DNA of 64,000 nt from an uncultured Tissierellia bacterium (GCA_947253765.1 CAMYAK010000009.1:9752-73751); one strand, 5' to 3'. Shown: positions 36,527-45,602, counted from the stretch's first letter. The notes: generated by a model not told the origin, from the sequence alone. Made by a program: numbers and translations.

Positions 36527-37240
36527 TTAAGCACCAAGATAGGCCGCCTTGACCGAAGGATCCCTCCTCAAATCCTTGGCACTACCTTCCTTAACGATCT
36601 TTCCGGTTTCCATAACATAGGCCCGGTCGGCAACCGATAAGGCCAGGTTGGCATTTTGCTCAACCAGGAGTATAGTGGTTCCTCTCTCTTTAAGCTGTGA
36701 TATGACCTCGAAGATCTTTTCTACAAAGAGAGGAGACAGGCCCATAGAGGGCTCATCCAGGAGGAGGAGTTCAGGCCTTCCCATAAGGGCCCTGCCCATG
36801 GCCAGCATCTGCTGTTCACCTCCGGACAAGGTCCCGGCTTTCTGGTGCTTTCTCTCCTGGAGGACAGGAAAGAGCCTATATATCTTATTAATTTCATGCA
36901 TATTTTCTTCAGCATCGGCCTTGACCGAAAAGGCCCCCAGTTTAAGGTTGTCAAGGACAGAAAGTCCGGAAAAAACCCTTCTTCCTTCGGGAACCTGAAC
37001 CAGGCCCTGCCTGGCTATTCTGTCAGCCTTCTCCTTTTCAATATGCTTGCCCTTAAAGAGGATTTCCCCTTCTTTAGAGGGGAGGAGACCCGAAATTGTT
37101 TGGAGTGAGGTAGTTTTGCCGGCTCCGTTAGCCCCTATAAGTGATACAACTTCACCTTGATTGACCTGGAGGTTTATCCCCTTCAAGGCATGGATATTGC
37201 CATAATAAACATGAAGATTATTGACCTGTAAATATATCAT
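36527..37240 (-). CDS. livF: Branched-chain amino acid ABC ATPase LivF
   Basis: 237 residues with Walker A GANGAGKTT, signature LSGGEQQM, Walker B LLLLDEPSMGLSP and the LivF-typical VPEGRRVF. It overlaps livG by 4 bases as the last gene of livJHMGF. It imports Leu/Ile/Val or related amino acids. Confidence 0.93.
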   Translation of the reverse strand: MIYLQVNNLHVYYGNIHALKGINLQVNQGEVVSLIGANGAGKTTSLQTISGLLPSKEGEILFKGKHIEKEKADRIARQGLVQVPEGRRVFSGLSVLDNLKLGAFSVKADAEENMHEINKIYRLFPVLQERKHQKAGTLSGGEQQMLAMGRALMGRPELLLLDEPSMGLSPLFVEKIFEVISQLKERGTTILLVEQNANLALSVADRAYVMETGKIVKEGSAKDLRRDPSVKAAYLGA

Positions 37241-38019
37241 AAATCCTCCTTTTCACTCTTACCGAGATAGGCAGTAACAACCTCAGGATTATTTATAACC
37301 TCCTTGGGATCGCCCTCGGCAATTTTTTGACCCTGGTTGAGGACTATTAGGTGCTGGCAGATTCCAAGCACCAGGTTCATATCATGCTCAATCAGGAGGA
37401 CCGATACGGAGAACTTTTCTTTTATAAGCCTGATGGTGTCCATAAGCTCCTCAGTTTCCGAGGGGTTCATACCGGCAGCCGGCTCATCAAGTAGGAGGAC
37501 CTTGGGGTTTGTTCCCATAGCCCTGGCAATTTCAAGCTTCCTCTGGCTCCCATAGGGGAGTGACCCGGCCCTTACATGGGCCATATTCTCCATGCCCAAT
37601 ATGCTGAGTATTTCCATAGCCTTATCGGCACTGTCCTTTTCCTCTTCCCAGTAGGACTTGCCCCTGAACATGCCGGACATAACACTATATTTCATATCCA
37701 TGTTCATGGAGACCTTGACATTGTCAAGGCAGGACAGGTAATCAAAAAGCCTTATATTTTGAAAAGTCCTGGCAATTCCTTTCCTGGCGAGTATATGGGG
37801 AGGAGTCCCGTTTATGATCTCACCGTCCAGAACTATCTCGCCTTGGCTGGGTGCATATAGGCCTGAAAGCATGTTAAAAACCGTTGTTTTACCGGCCCCG
37901 TTCGGACCTATGAGGCCCATGAGCTCGCCCTTATGGAGTTTAAAAGACAGGAGGTGGACGGCGTGGAGCCCTCCGAAAGCCATTGACAGGCCCGAACCTT
38001 CCAGAATTACTTTAGACAT
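37237..38019 (-). CDS. livG: Branched-chain amino acid ABC ATPase LivG
   Basis: 260 residues. Walker A GPNGAGKTT, LivG-typical GIARTFQNIRLF, Walker B VLLLDEPAAGMNPSE. The start at 38019 was chosen because AAGGAGG lies six bases before it, while a nearer ATG directly abuts the RBS. It overlaps the end of livM by 8 bases. Confidence 0.92.
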   Translation of the reverse strand: MSKVILEGSGLSMAFGGLHAVHLLSFKLHKGELMGLIGPNGAGKTTVFNMLSGLYAPSQGEIVLDGEIINGTPPHILARKGIARTFQNIRLFDYLSCLDNVKVSMNMDMKYSVMSGMFRGKSYWEEEKDSADKAMEILSILGMENMAHVRAGSLPYGSQRKLEIARAMGTNPKVLLLDEPAAGMNPSETEELMDTIRLIKEKFSVSVLLIEHDMNLVLGICQHLIVLNQGQKIAEGDPKEVINNPEVVTAYLGKSEKEDL

Positions 38020-38986
38020 TTTCATCCTCCTTTTCTTTCGATCTTGCAAAGGGGAAATATTTTGATATAGAGAATTCCTCACGGCCCATCAAGCCCTGGG
38101 GTCTGAAGATCATGACCAGGATCAGGATTACCGAATAAATAATCATACGCCAGTCGGAGAAAGCCCTCAAAAGCTCAGGCATGATTGTAAGAACTATTGC
38201 AGCCAGGATCGAGCCCGTGTAGGACCCCATGCCGCCAAGGACAACCATGACCAGGATATTGAAGCTCATATTGTAGTCAAATATATCGGCAGAGAGGACC
38301 CCGATATTCTGTGAATATATGGCTCCCGCAAGGCCTGCGAAGAAGGCTGACAAGGTGAAGGCCCAGGTCTTGTGATAGGTAACATTGATACCTGAGGATT
38401 CGGCCGCAATCTCATTGTCGTGGATAGCAAGAACCGCCCTGCCGTGACGGCTGGTCATAACGGAATAGATCATAGCAACACATGAACATGTTATGACATA
38501 GATGACCGTGAAATTCTTCATTGTCGGTATGCCGGTTATGCCCTGGGCACCGCCCGTGATGCCGAGATTCTCTATAATAACCCTGATTATTTCGCCGAAG
38601 GCCAGGGTGACAATGGCAAGATAGTCTCCCTTAAGCCTCAGAACGGGGATACCAATGAGGATGCCGAAAAAGCCTGCCAAAAGGCCGCCAAGGATGAGGG
38701 ATATAAAATAACCCCCTAGTCCCGGGAAGAATCCGGACTTCATAAATATGGCCGCCGTATAGGCTCCGATCGACATGAATCCTGCATGACCAAGTGTGAT
38801 CTGGCCCAAGTTCCCCACTGTTATATTAAGGGAAGAAGCCAAAATCACGTAGATCATAACAAGGTTGAGGATTGTTTTGCTGTATCGGTTGAGCAGGCCC
38901 ATTCCGGACAAGGCCATTATAAAACCGTAAAGGAGAACCAGGGATAAGCCTATGGAAAGGTACTGTTTTTTCTTTAATGATGTCAT
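38012..38986 (-). CDS. livM: Branched-chain amino acid ABC permease LivM
   Basis: About 324 residues with eight to ten spans; NLGQITLGHAGFMSIGAY and GLAGAIYSQNIG are typical of LivM. A start at 38986, seven bases after the livH stop, is preferred over an in-frame start 33 bases earlier that would overlap livH. Confidence 0.9.
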   Translation of the reverse strand: MTSLKKKQYLSIGLSLVLLYGFIMALSGMGLLNRYSKTILNLVMIYVILASSLNITVGNLGQITLGHAGFMSIGAYTAAIFMKSGFFPGLGGYFISLILGGLLAGFFGILIGIPVLRLKGDYLAIVTLAFGEIIRVIIENLGITGGAQGITGIPTMKNFTVIYVITCSCVAMIYSVMTSRHGRAVLAIHDNEIAAESSGINVTYHKTWAFTLSAFFAGLAGAIYSQNIGVLSADIFDYNMSFNILVMVVLGGMGSYTGSILAAIVLTIMPELLRAFSDWRMIIYSVILILVMIFRPQGLMGREEFSISKYFPFARSKEKEDENV

Positions 38987-38993
38987 ATAAAAC

Positions 38994-39881
38994 CTACACT
39001 TTCTCTGTTTCTTCTTCACCGAATATTCCGGACGGCTTGACCAGAAGAACGAGGATCAGGACCCCGAAAACTATGGCGTCCGCCATCTTTGAAGAAATAT
39101 AGGCCCTGGTAATCGCCTCGATCATGCCAAGTATAAGGCCGCCGAAAACGGCCCCGGGTATAGAGCCGATCCCGCCCAGGACAGCAGCAGTGAATACCTT
39201 AATTCCAAGCATTGACCCCATAAAAGGCTGGATCTGGGGGTAGCTTGCTATGTAGAGGATTGAAGCCACTCCGGCCAGGGCCGAACCTATTGCAAAGGTC
39301 ATGGACAGGGTATGGTCAACGCTGATCCCCACAAGGGTTGATGCCCCGTAGTCCTCTGAAACAGCCAACATTGACTTGCCGCGCTTGGTCTTCTTTATGA
39401 AGACTTGCAGGAGGCCGGTCAGGATAACTGTTACCAGCAAGGTGATTATGGTCGTATACATTATTGATAAAGACCCGATCTTAAAGCTTCCTGAGGGAAG
39501 TATTGGAGGGATGGGTCTGGCATTTGCAGTAAAAAGTTTTACGAAGAGGTGCTCCAAGAGGAGGCTGACCCCGATTGCCGTTATGAGGTTGGCAATCTTG
39601 GGTGAGTTTCTTAAGGGCCTATATGCGAAGCGCTCGATAGTCATACCAAGTAGGGTACAAACCGCAACTGTGGGTATGATGGCCAGCCAATAGGGGAGGC
39701 CTGAGGGGGCAAGCCACAAGTGAATGGCAAAGAAAGCCGTATAGGAGCCTACCATGATTATGTCGCCATGGGCGAAGTTGATCAGCTTGGCAATGCCGTA
39801 AACCATTGTGTAGCCGAGTGCGACCAGGGCGTATATGGAGCCTAATTGGAGTCCGTTAAAAACCTGGGCTAAAAAATCCAT
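38994..39881 (-). CDS. livH: Branched-chain amino acid ABC permease LivH
   Basis: 295 residues and about eight spans. FNGLQLGSIYALVALGYTM and LINFAHGDIIMVG are the LivH N-terminal signature. It lies 33 bases after the binding-protein gene. Confidence 0.92.
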   Translation of the reverse strand: MDFLAQVFNGLQLGSIYALVALGYTMVYGIAKLINFAHGDIIMVGSYTAFFAIHLWLAPSGLPYWLAIIPTVAVCTLLGMTIERFAYRPLRNSPKIANLITAIGVSLLLEHLFVKLFTANARPIPPILPSGSFKIGSLSIMYTTIITLLVTVILTGLLQVFIKKTKRGKSMLAVSEDYGASTLVGISVDHTLSMTFAIGSALAGVASILYIASYPQIQPFMGSMLGIKVFTAAVLGGIGSIPGAVFGGLILGMIEAITRAYISSKMADAIVFGVLILVLLVKPSGIFGEEETEKV

Positions 39882-39914
39882 ATTTATTCCTTTCTATACT
39901 AATCCGCCATAAAT

Positions 39915-41063
39915 CTAGCGTGGGCTGACAATTGAATCGAATTTGTATTTGCCGTCTTCAATTCTTATCATCGTTGCTGATTTTATGGGGTTGTGGTGGG
40001 CGTCATATTTGAAAGATCCGGTAACTCCGTCAAAGTCGATCTTTTCAAGAGCTCTGCAGACCGCCTTATAGTCAGTGGACCCGGCTTCTTCAATGGCCTG
40101 CTTTGTCAAGTAGACCGTGTCGTAGCCGAGGGCCGCAAAAGCTGTAGGATCTTTTGAATATTTATTCTTATAAGACTCAACAAACTGCTTGACCTTGGGA
40201 TTGTCGGAATCCGGGGCGAAGTGGTTGGTAAAATAGCACCGGTCTATGGTCTTATATTGGGAAGGATCCATGGTGTTAAGGACCCCGTCCCAGCCGTCGC
40301 CGCCAAGGAAGTTGGCTTGGATTTCAAGCTGCCTTGCCTGGGGGACAATGAGGGCCACCTTTTCATAGTAGTCCGGAAGGATAACCACATCGGGTTTCCT
40401 TCCTCTAATATTGGTAAGCTGGGCCTTAAAGTCGGTATCGCCGTCGCCGTAGCTTTCCTCTGCAACCTTGACCATGCCCAATTCCTCAGCCTTTTTGATG
40501 AAAGCATTGGCAACACCCTGGGAATAGTCTGATGAGGCATTGGAAAGAACCGCAAAGCTCCTGGCCTGCAAGCTGTCCTTGGCAAAGATTGCGAGAAGGC
40601 TGCCCTGGTAAGGGTCTGTATAGCAGGTCCTGAAAACATTTGACTTACCTTCAGTAATGTCCGATTGGGTCCCGGTAGGTGTTATGACCGGGATCATGTC
40701 TTCCTGGGAAGCTTCGGAGATTGCAAGGGTGGTCTTGGAAGTTATCCCGCCCAGAATGGCGTCAACATGGCCATCCATCAGCTTGTTATATGCATAGGCC
40801 GCTTGGGTAATATTGCCCTGGTCGTCATGCTCATGCCATTCGACCTTCTTACCCATAATGCCGCCGTTTTTGTTAATCTCATCAATGGCCATCTTAATTC
40901 CCTCATTCGTGGTAATACCATAAGCGGAAACCGCACCTGAAAGAGGGGCATTGTTGCCGAGGCGGATCTTATTGTTGTCCTTTTCTCCGGCCGGGCTCAA
41001 ACCCTTGCATGCTACAAAAATGATAAGACCGGAAAGAAGGAGGGCAAAGACTTTTTTCTTCAT
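39915..41063 (-). CDS. livJ: Branched-chain amino acid-binding lipoprotein (LivJ/LivK type)
   Basis: 382 residues. The signal peptide ends in the lipobox FVAC, and the mature protein is a type I periplasmic-binding fold: IRLGNNAPLSGAVSAYG, ASQEDMIPVITPTGTQ, SDYSQGVANAF. First gene of the liv operon, with AGGAGG upstream. Its leader (minus strand) holds a small UUCG-capped hairpin at 41136-41147. Confidence 0.92.
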   Translation of the reverse strand: MKKKVFALLLSGLIIFVACKGLSPAGEKDNNKIRLGNNAPLSGAVSAYGITTNEGIKMAIDEINKNGGIMGKKVEWHEHDDQGNITQAAYAYNKLMDGHVDAILGGITSKTTLAISEASQEDMIPVITPTGTQSDITEGKSNVFRTCYTDPYQGSLLAIFAKDSLQARSFAVLSNASSDYSQGVANAFIKKAEELGMVKVAEESYGDGDTDFKAQLTNIRGRKPDVVILPDYYEKVALIVPQARQLEIQANFLGGDGWDGVLNTMDPSQYKTIDRCYFTNHFAPDSDNPKVKQFVESYKNKYSKDPTAFAALGYDTVYLTKQAIEEAGSTDYKAVCRALEKIDFDGVTGSFKYDAHHNPIKSATMIRIEDGKYKFDSIVSPR

Positions 41064-41225
41064 AAATACCTCCTAACAATAGCATTTAAATAAATAATAT
41101 TTTATAATTTTAACATGTCTTAAAAATATTACCAGAGGCCGAAGCCTATAAATTTAAGAAAAAAGGCACTTTTTTTGGGACTCTTGAAATGAAAAGCTTT
41201 TCAAAATACAAAATTATGAAATATT

Positions 41226-41238
41226 GTCCTGACAGGAC
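41226..41238. promoter_or_regulatory. Short perfect dyad in the livJ / nucleoside kinase intergenic region
   Basis: GTCCTG-A-CAGGAC is a perfect inverted repeat placed 48 bases before the nucleoside kinase start and inside its likely promoter. It could be an operator; nothing else supports a regulator. Confidence 0.3.
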
Positions 41239-41285
41239 TATGATAGAATGATAAAAAAGTCAGAAGATATTGAGGTGAACTTATT

Positions 41286-42974
41286 ATGATTGAGAAGAGA
41301 ATAAAAATTAATATAGATGGGCTTATAGACGGTAAGATCCGCTATGCAACATATAAAGAAGGGGCTACTTATGAAGACCTTATGGAGGCTTATGCGGATC
41401 ATACGCCAACCCGACTTGTTCTGGCCAAGTCCGGCGGCCTCCTTCACGAGCTTTCAGAAAAGCTTGATGGGGATGTGGAGGAAATTGCCTTTCTGGATAC
41501 CTTGGATCCGGACGGCTACAGGGTCTATATGAGGAGCCTATCCATGGTCATGTGCTATGCCATGGAGAAACTCTATCCCAATATAGAGGTCGAAATTGAG
41601 CACAGCATCTCCGGAGGCCTGTATTGCAGGCTCAAAGAGGACGGCAAGGATTTAATTCCGGATTCCTATATGAAAAAGGACTTGCTGGCCGAGATGCAGG
41701 CTATTTGCAAGAGGGACTATAAAATCACAGGAAAAGAGATGACCATTGGGGAGGCCGTGGACCTCTTCAAGTCTATCGATAGGGACGACAAGGCAGAAGT
41801 CTACGCTTTCAGGAAGGAAGGCAAGGCCAGCATCTACGAGATGAACGGCTATATCGACTCATTTTTCGGCTTTATGGTCCCCTCAAGCTCCTATGTCTCG
41901 GATTTTGATATGGAGATCTTCGCCCAGGGCCTGGTCTTGGTTGGACCCAAGAGGGATGAGAAGGGCAAGGCTGCCAATTTCAAGCCCCAGTACCTCCTTT
42001 CAAAGAGCTATCTGGAGGAAGAGGGCTGGTCTGAGCTTCAGGGGATAAAGAATGTATATGACCTGAATTCCATACTTGTTAGTGGAAATATAGGGGAAGT
42101 TGTCAGGATGACCGAGGCTCTTCAGGGCCATAAGATCATGGAGATGGCAAGAGAGATTTACTCAATGAATAAAAAACTCATACTCATTGCCGCACCTTCT
42201 TCTTCGGGAAAGACTTCCTTTGCCTATAAGCTGACCTCCTGTCTCAGGGTTTTGGGACTGAGGCCGGTAAAACTCTCAACAGATGACTACTATGTAAACA
42301 GGGTTGATACACCCCTGGATGAAGAGGGCAAGCCGGATTTCGAGTCCATAAATTCCGTTGATATAAAGAGGTTGAATTCGGATATTGCCAAGCTTCTGAG
42401 GGGCCAAGAGATAGAGAAGATCCGATACGATTTCATCAGCGGTGAGAGGGTTATGACCGGTCAAGGTCTGTCAATTCCTGCCAATGCTCCGATAATAATT
42501 GAAGGAATCCACGCCTTGAACCCCATCCTGAGCAGCGGAATTGATCCCTCATATAAATACAAGATATATTTGAGTGTCACAACCCACATCAATCTGGATG
42601 CCCACAACCGCATTCCAACAAGCGACCTCAGGCTTATGAGGAGGATTTGCAGGGATGCCCAGAAGAGGGGGTCAAGTGCAGAGAGGACCATACTTTCATG
42701 GCCATCGGTAAGGAAGGGGGAGGTCAGGAATATTTTCCCCTATGAAGCTGAGGCCGACACGATCTTCGACTCATCTTTTGTCTATGAAATTGCAGCCTTA
42801 AAGCCCCTGATTGAACCCCACCTGGAGGAGATTGAGAAGGGCAATCCCGCCTACATCGAAGCGGTCAGGCTCAGGTCCCTCCTCAGGTATTTCCTGCCAA
42901 TGGAGGACTTATCCGACATTGTCAACACTTCGATTCTCAGGGAATTTATCGGTGGAAGTAAGATAGTGGACTAA
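41286..42974 (+). CDS. Two-domain nucleoside kinase (uridine kinase-like) with TGS/ThrRS-like N-terminus
   Basis: 562 residues. Residues 1-60 look like a ubiquitin-fold TGS domain and 60-250 like the second additional domain of threonyl-tRNA synthetase (EHSISGGLYC). From about residue 295 a uridine kinase/phosphoribulokinase P-loop domain follows with Walker A APSSSGKTS and STDDYYVNR. This fused architecture is widespread in Clostridia. It probably phosphorylates uridine or another nucleoside; the role of the synthetase-like part is unknown. The next feature is tmRNA. Confidence 0.85.
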   Translation: MIEKRIKINIDGLIDGKIRYATYKEGATYEDLMEAYADHTPTRLVLAKSGGLLHELSEKLDGDVEEIAFLDTLDPDGYRVYMRSLSMVMCYAMEKLYPNIEVEIEHSISGGLYCRLKEDGKDLIPDSYMKKDLLAEMQAICKRDYKITGKEMTIGEAVDLFKSIDRDDKAEVYAFRKEGKASIYEMNGYIDSFFGFMVPSSSYVSDFDMEIFAQGLVLVGPKRDEKGKAANFKPQYLLSKSYLEEEGWSELQGIKNVYDLNSILVSGNIGEVVRMTEALQGHKIMEMAREIYSMNKKLILIAAPSSSGKTSFAYKLTSCLRVLGLRPVKLSTDDYYVNRVDTPLDEEGKPDFESINSVDIKRLNSDIAKLLRGQEIEKIRYDFISGERVMTGQGLSIPANAPIIIEGIHALNPILSSGIDPSYKYKIYLSVTTHINLDAHNRIPTSDLRLMRRICRDAQKRGSSAERTILSWPSVRKGEVRNIFPYEAEADTIFDSSFVYEIAALKPLIEPHLEEIEKGNPAYIEAVRLRSLLRYFLPMEDLSDIVNTSILREFIGGSKIVD

Positions 42975-42994
42975 AAATATGGGCCAATTAATGG

Positions 42995-43000
42995 TATAAT
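42995..43000 (+). promoter_or_regulatory. -10 box of ssrA
   Basis: A perfect TATAAT lies 12 bases before the 5' end of tmRNA. No clear -35 box is seen, but it would fall at the end of the kinase gene. Confidence 0.5.
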
Positions 43001-43011
43001 TTATTGGTCTC

Positions 43012-43360
43012 GGGGATGTTCAGGTTTCGACAGGGATTCTGAAGTAAGAGAAGCGAGTCGTCAGGCTGTTGACGTAAATCAAGGCAACTAAATTTAAACG
43101 CTAACGATAATACAGAATTAGCTTTTGCGGCCTAGTTAGGCCCATGGCCCCTCATCCGGTCCCGTAACGGATGACCGGGTCTCAACTATCTCGGGGAACC
43201 TTCTGTGCTAAGCTTTGCCCACAGGAGAGTATTTATGAAGCTACCTCAGGACTTGGCTTGTTTATTGGCTTGGTCCCGGGGGAATCAATTCAATAAACTA
43301 CGCTCGTAGAAACTTTTATGGACGGATTTTTGGACGCGGGTTCGATTCCCGCCATCTCCA
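43012..43360 (+). ncRNA. ssrA: tmRNA (transfer-messenger RNA)
   Basis: The 5' end GGGGATG pairs with CATCTCC at the 3' end (43353-43359), and GGGTTCGATTCCC is the T-arm. The tag reading frame runs from 43100 to 43135: GCT AAC GAT AAT ACA GAA TTA GCT TTT GCG GCC TAG, giving ANDNTELAFAA. The one-piece layout with pseudoknot-rich middle fits the standard bacterial form. tmRNA frees stalled ribosomes and marks the unfinished protein for proteolysis. CCA is not fully encoded after the discriminator A. An accessory island begins directly after it. Confidence 0.95.
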
Positions 43361-43394
43361 CTTATGGTTTTTTATGAATTTTCTAAAAACCGCT

Positions 43395-43442
43395 AAATAG
43401 CCCATATCCAGGCATTTTCAAGGCCTTGAGGGCTATTTTTTA
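43395..43442 (+). terminator. Terminator of ssrA
   Basis: AAATAGCCC (43395-43403) pairs with GGGCTATTT (43430-43438), followed by TTTTATTTT. Confidence 0.75.
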
Positions 43443-43516
43443 TTTTCTCTTATCCCCGTTAATCTCAGTTTCTTTAATTCTCTTAAACCCTCTATTTTGT
43501 CAACTCTTTATAATTT

Positions 43517-43534
43517 AGTACTATATGTAGTACT
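43517..43534. promoter_or_regulatory. Perfect dyad, possible operator
   Basis: AGTACTA-TATG-TAGTACT has 7-base arms and overlaps a TATAAT-like promoter (TTTATAATTT just before). It could control the candidate RNA that follows. A related dyad, AGTATCA-TAT-TGATACT, is at 53631. Confidence 0.35.
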
Positions 43535-43565
43535 TGAAAAAGTCGGAATTTCCGCTTAAAATTAA

Positions 43566-43658
43566 ATAAAGATAACTTGTGAGGGATAAACACTGGGTCC
43601 CAGAATGGGGTAAGCTTTATAGCTGAGCAATCCTATGTGCCCGGGGTTATCTTTTTTT
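43566..43658 (+). ncRNA. Candidate structured RNA beside the DUF3644 gene
   Basis: AAAGATAAC (43568-43576) can pair with GTTATCTTT (43646-43654), closing a domain with small inner helices: GTG/CAC, CTGG/CCAG at 43593-43603, and AGCT/AGCT around 43613-43624. A run of T follows on the plus strand. A promoter-like region and a dyad lie 30-60 bases upstream. The 3' arm overlaps the stop of the DUF3644 gene, so a plain terminator of that minus-strand gene is the rival reading, though the 70-base structured loop is long for one. Confidence 0.35.
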
Positions 43659-44633
43659 ATTACCCTCTTTTAAGCTTTCACAGAAGTGTTCAGGGTTCAG
43701 TTCAATTTGTTTTATGATAAAATCAATTAGATCTTGTGAATAGGTATAATTCTCTGAATTACCTATTTTATGCTTATAACTATAATGGCTTTCATCTTTT
43801 ATTCCATAAAAGTTTATGAATTGCGTTAACAAGTTCGTTGTAAATCCTTTTTTGTTTGGTAAAGTAATATGTTTTTTCTTCAAGCGTTCTGTAACCGCCG
43901 TCACAATATTTTTAAAAGAATATTTGTGTGTATCTGCAGGATCTTTTAATTCCTTAACAATATTTACATGAGTGGGAGATTCTTTTTCTATGTTTACTGT
44001 GAAGTCAGCTTCGCTTTTTTTCTTTGTAATATAAAGTGTCTGCTTAATTCTTATAGCAAATTTGTCTGAATTGTACTCATTAGTCAAAACATCAATTTCA
44101 TTTGATTGTTGTATAAAACGTTCGGCGATCTCTGGAGGATACTTTAAACGAATTTCTTCATTAGTCAGGGGTTCATAGTGAGTTGTAACTGTTAAAAAGT
44201 TTTGTGGGACTTTTTCAGTAATATCAACGTTATGAAATCTCAAAAGCTCCTTTGTGTAATTTAATACACATGATTGAAATAATGGGGCATACTTTACTTC
44301 ATAGTCTTCGGTTATAAAATGAGTACTCATATTTCTTAAGTCAATTATTTTTTCCAGGTTAAGACGAGTACGGGTGTTTTTATCTGTATATACCTTAGCT
44401 ATTGTTTCAGTTAAACTAATAGTTCTATCAGGCTTATTTTTATAGTATATAGGCAAGCCCTCATTCAAGAGTTTAGCCTTAAGCATAAGTTCCCATGCAT
44501 TGCATATAAAAAAACTAAAACCTTCTATTCTGTATCTGATGGTTGGTTTGTTATAGATTTCAATTCCAAGAATAAAAGCCTCTATTGATTTTTCAATAAG
44601 ACGAAAGGGAAGATCTTTGTTATAATCTTTCAT
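43647..44633 (-). CDS. DUF3644 protein, HEPN-type putative ribonuclease
   Basis: 328 residues. The N-terminal domain IEKSIEAFILGIEIYNKP...FFICNAWELMLKAKLL is the DUF3644 signature, and LRNMSTHF at about residue 100 gives the R-x4-H motif of HEPN ribonucleases. The C-terminal third is basic and of unknown fold. HEPN proteins often act as toxins or RNases in phage defence; DUF3644 proteins are frequent in restriction-modification islands. It is divergent to nothing and lies 34 bases after the repressor gene on the same strand, so both may form one unit. RBS GAGG precedes the ATG. Confidence 0.75.
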   Translation of the reverse strand: MKDYNKDLPFRLIEKSIEAFILGIEIYNKPTIRYRIEGFSFFICNAWELMLKAKLLNEGLPIYYKNKPDRTISLTETIAKVYTDKNTRTRLNLEKIIDLRNMSTHFITEDYEVKYAPLFQSCVLNYTKELLRFHNVDITEKVPQNFLTVTTHYEPLTNEEIRLKYPPEIAERFIQQSNEIDVLTNEYNSDKFAIRIKQTLYITKKKSEADFTVNIEKESPTHVNIVKELKDPADTHKYSFKNIVTAVTERLKKKHITLPNKKGFTTNLLTQFINFYGIKDESHYSYKHKIGNSENYTYSQDLIDFIIKQIELNPEHFCESLKEGNKKR

Positions 44634-44667
44634 TATTATTTACCTCAATATCTTTCTGTTTCATCTA

Positions 44668-45312
44668 TTAATTCCTATATTGATAAACACCTACAAGCTC
44701 GCCTAAGATAATAGGCCTATCAAATTCCATATCATCTTTATTATAAATGATAGGGGAGTATTCAGGATTGCAGGGCTGTAGAATAATCTGTTCTTTATCA
44801 GGATAAGAATATACTTTATTTAAGGTTGCTTCACCATCAAAGTATACGGCAGCAATTTTCCCGTTCTCTACATAGTCTGTTTTCTTTAAAAGTGCAAGGT
44901 CACCGTCGTAAATTTCCGCACCCACCATTGAATCTCCTTTACAGCAAAGAGCAAAATCACCATCCATTACAGCAGGATCAATTCTTAAATATCCTTCAAA
45001 ATTTTCCTTTATCCACATTGGTGAACTACAGGTAATTGTTCCAAGAATGGGTACTTTTCTGATATGGCGGATAGGATGCAGATTGGGGAGTTTTTCTATT
45101 ATTTCATCATCGGTCCAGCCCATAAGATAGCTGGGGGAAACATTTAAATATTTTGCCATACTTTCTACCCTTGAAAGAGGGACATTTGTAACTATTCCTG
45201 ATTCATATTTATAGACAGCTTGTTCACCTATGCCTAGGTGGTTAGCTAATTGTGCTACTGAAATTTCTCTATTTTCTCTTACGTTTTTTAAACGTTCACC
45301 TGAGAAACTCAT
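44668..45312 (-). CDS. XRE-family HTH repressor with S24 (LexA-like) peptidase domain
   Basis: 214 residues from the ATG at 45312 (AAAGGA upstream). The N-terminal helix-turn-helix (SVAQLANHLGIGEQAVYKYE) is followed by an S24 domain with nucleophile Ser in KGDSMVGAEI and Lys in ATLNKVY. The usual Ala/Cys-Gly cleavage site reads ITCSSP here, so autocleavage may be lost or altered. This is the phage-CI type of regulator and likely controls the DUF3644 gene behind it and perhaps the divergent genes. Confidence 0.88.
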   Translation of the reverse strand: MSFSGERLKNVRENREISVAQLANHLGIGEQAVYKYESGIVTNVPLSRVESMAKYLNVSPSYLMGWTDDEIIEKLPNLHPIRHIRKVPILGTITCSSPMWIKENFEGYLRIDPAVMDGDFALCCKGDSMVGAEIYDGDLALLKKTDYVENGKIAAVYFDGEATLNKVYSYPDKEQIILQPCNPEYSPIIYNKDDMEFDRPIILGELVGVYQYRN

Positions 45313-45351
45313 AATTGTCCTTTCTTTAAAAAACATTATTTATCTTAACAG

Positions 45352-45366
45352 GATATATTATATATC
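45352..45366. promoter_or_regulatory. Dyad upstream of the XRE-S24 gene
   Basis: GATATAT-T-ATATATC is a perfect inverted repeat 40 bases ahead of the repressor start, a plausible autoregulatory operator overlapping AT-rich promoter sequence. Confidence 0.35.
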
Positions 45367-45464
45367 ATTTTTGAGATATAAAATCGTAAAATTAACCTAA
45401 AAAGTTAAAAGAGTAGTTGTTATTCAACAATCCTAACAGAGAACAAAGTAGAGGTTAAAAGGGA

Positions 45465-45602
45465 ATGGACATAGATACAATAATAGCCCTTGCGGGATTG
45501 ATAGTGAACATCTTCTCACTGATCGTAGCTATCAAGAATAACAATAAGAGTCAAACACAAGAGGGGCGAAAGCCCCTCCCCCGCAAGGGGTTGTATCTAT
45601 AA
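45465..45602 (+). CDS. Small hydrophobic peptide 1 (possible type I toxin-like)
   Basis: 45 residues: MDIDTIIALAGLIVNIFSLI... is one membrane span with a basic, Asn-rich tail. GGTTAAAAGGG precedes the ATG. Its 3' half encodes two GNRA-capped hairpins, GGGGC-GAAA-GCCCC and CCCC-GCAA-GGGG at 45561-45592. A single short span plus charged tail is the form of type I toxins and holin-like peptides, but no antisense RNA can be shown. Not homologous to anything I can name. Confidence 0.5.
   Translation: MDIDTIIALAGLIVNIFSLIVAIKNNNKSQTQEGRKPLPRKGLYL

Noticed and set aside
36286..36552. Open frame across the repeat array
   Set aside because: It is produced by the repeat period, has no RBS and encodes only the repeat in translation.
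41136..41147. Riboswitch or attenuator in the livJ leader
   Set aside because: Only a single short UUCG hairpin is seen, with no T-run and no known aptamer pattern.
43330..43360. att site formed by the tmRNA 3' end
   Set aside because: The T-arm/acceptor sequence was not found again at the island's far end, and no integrase is present.
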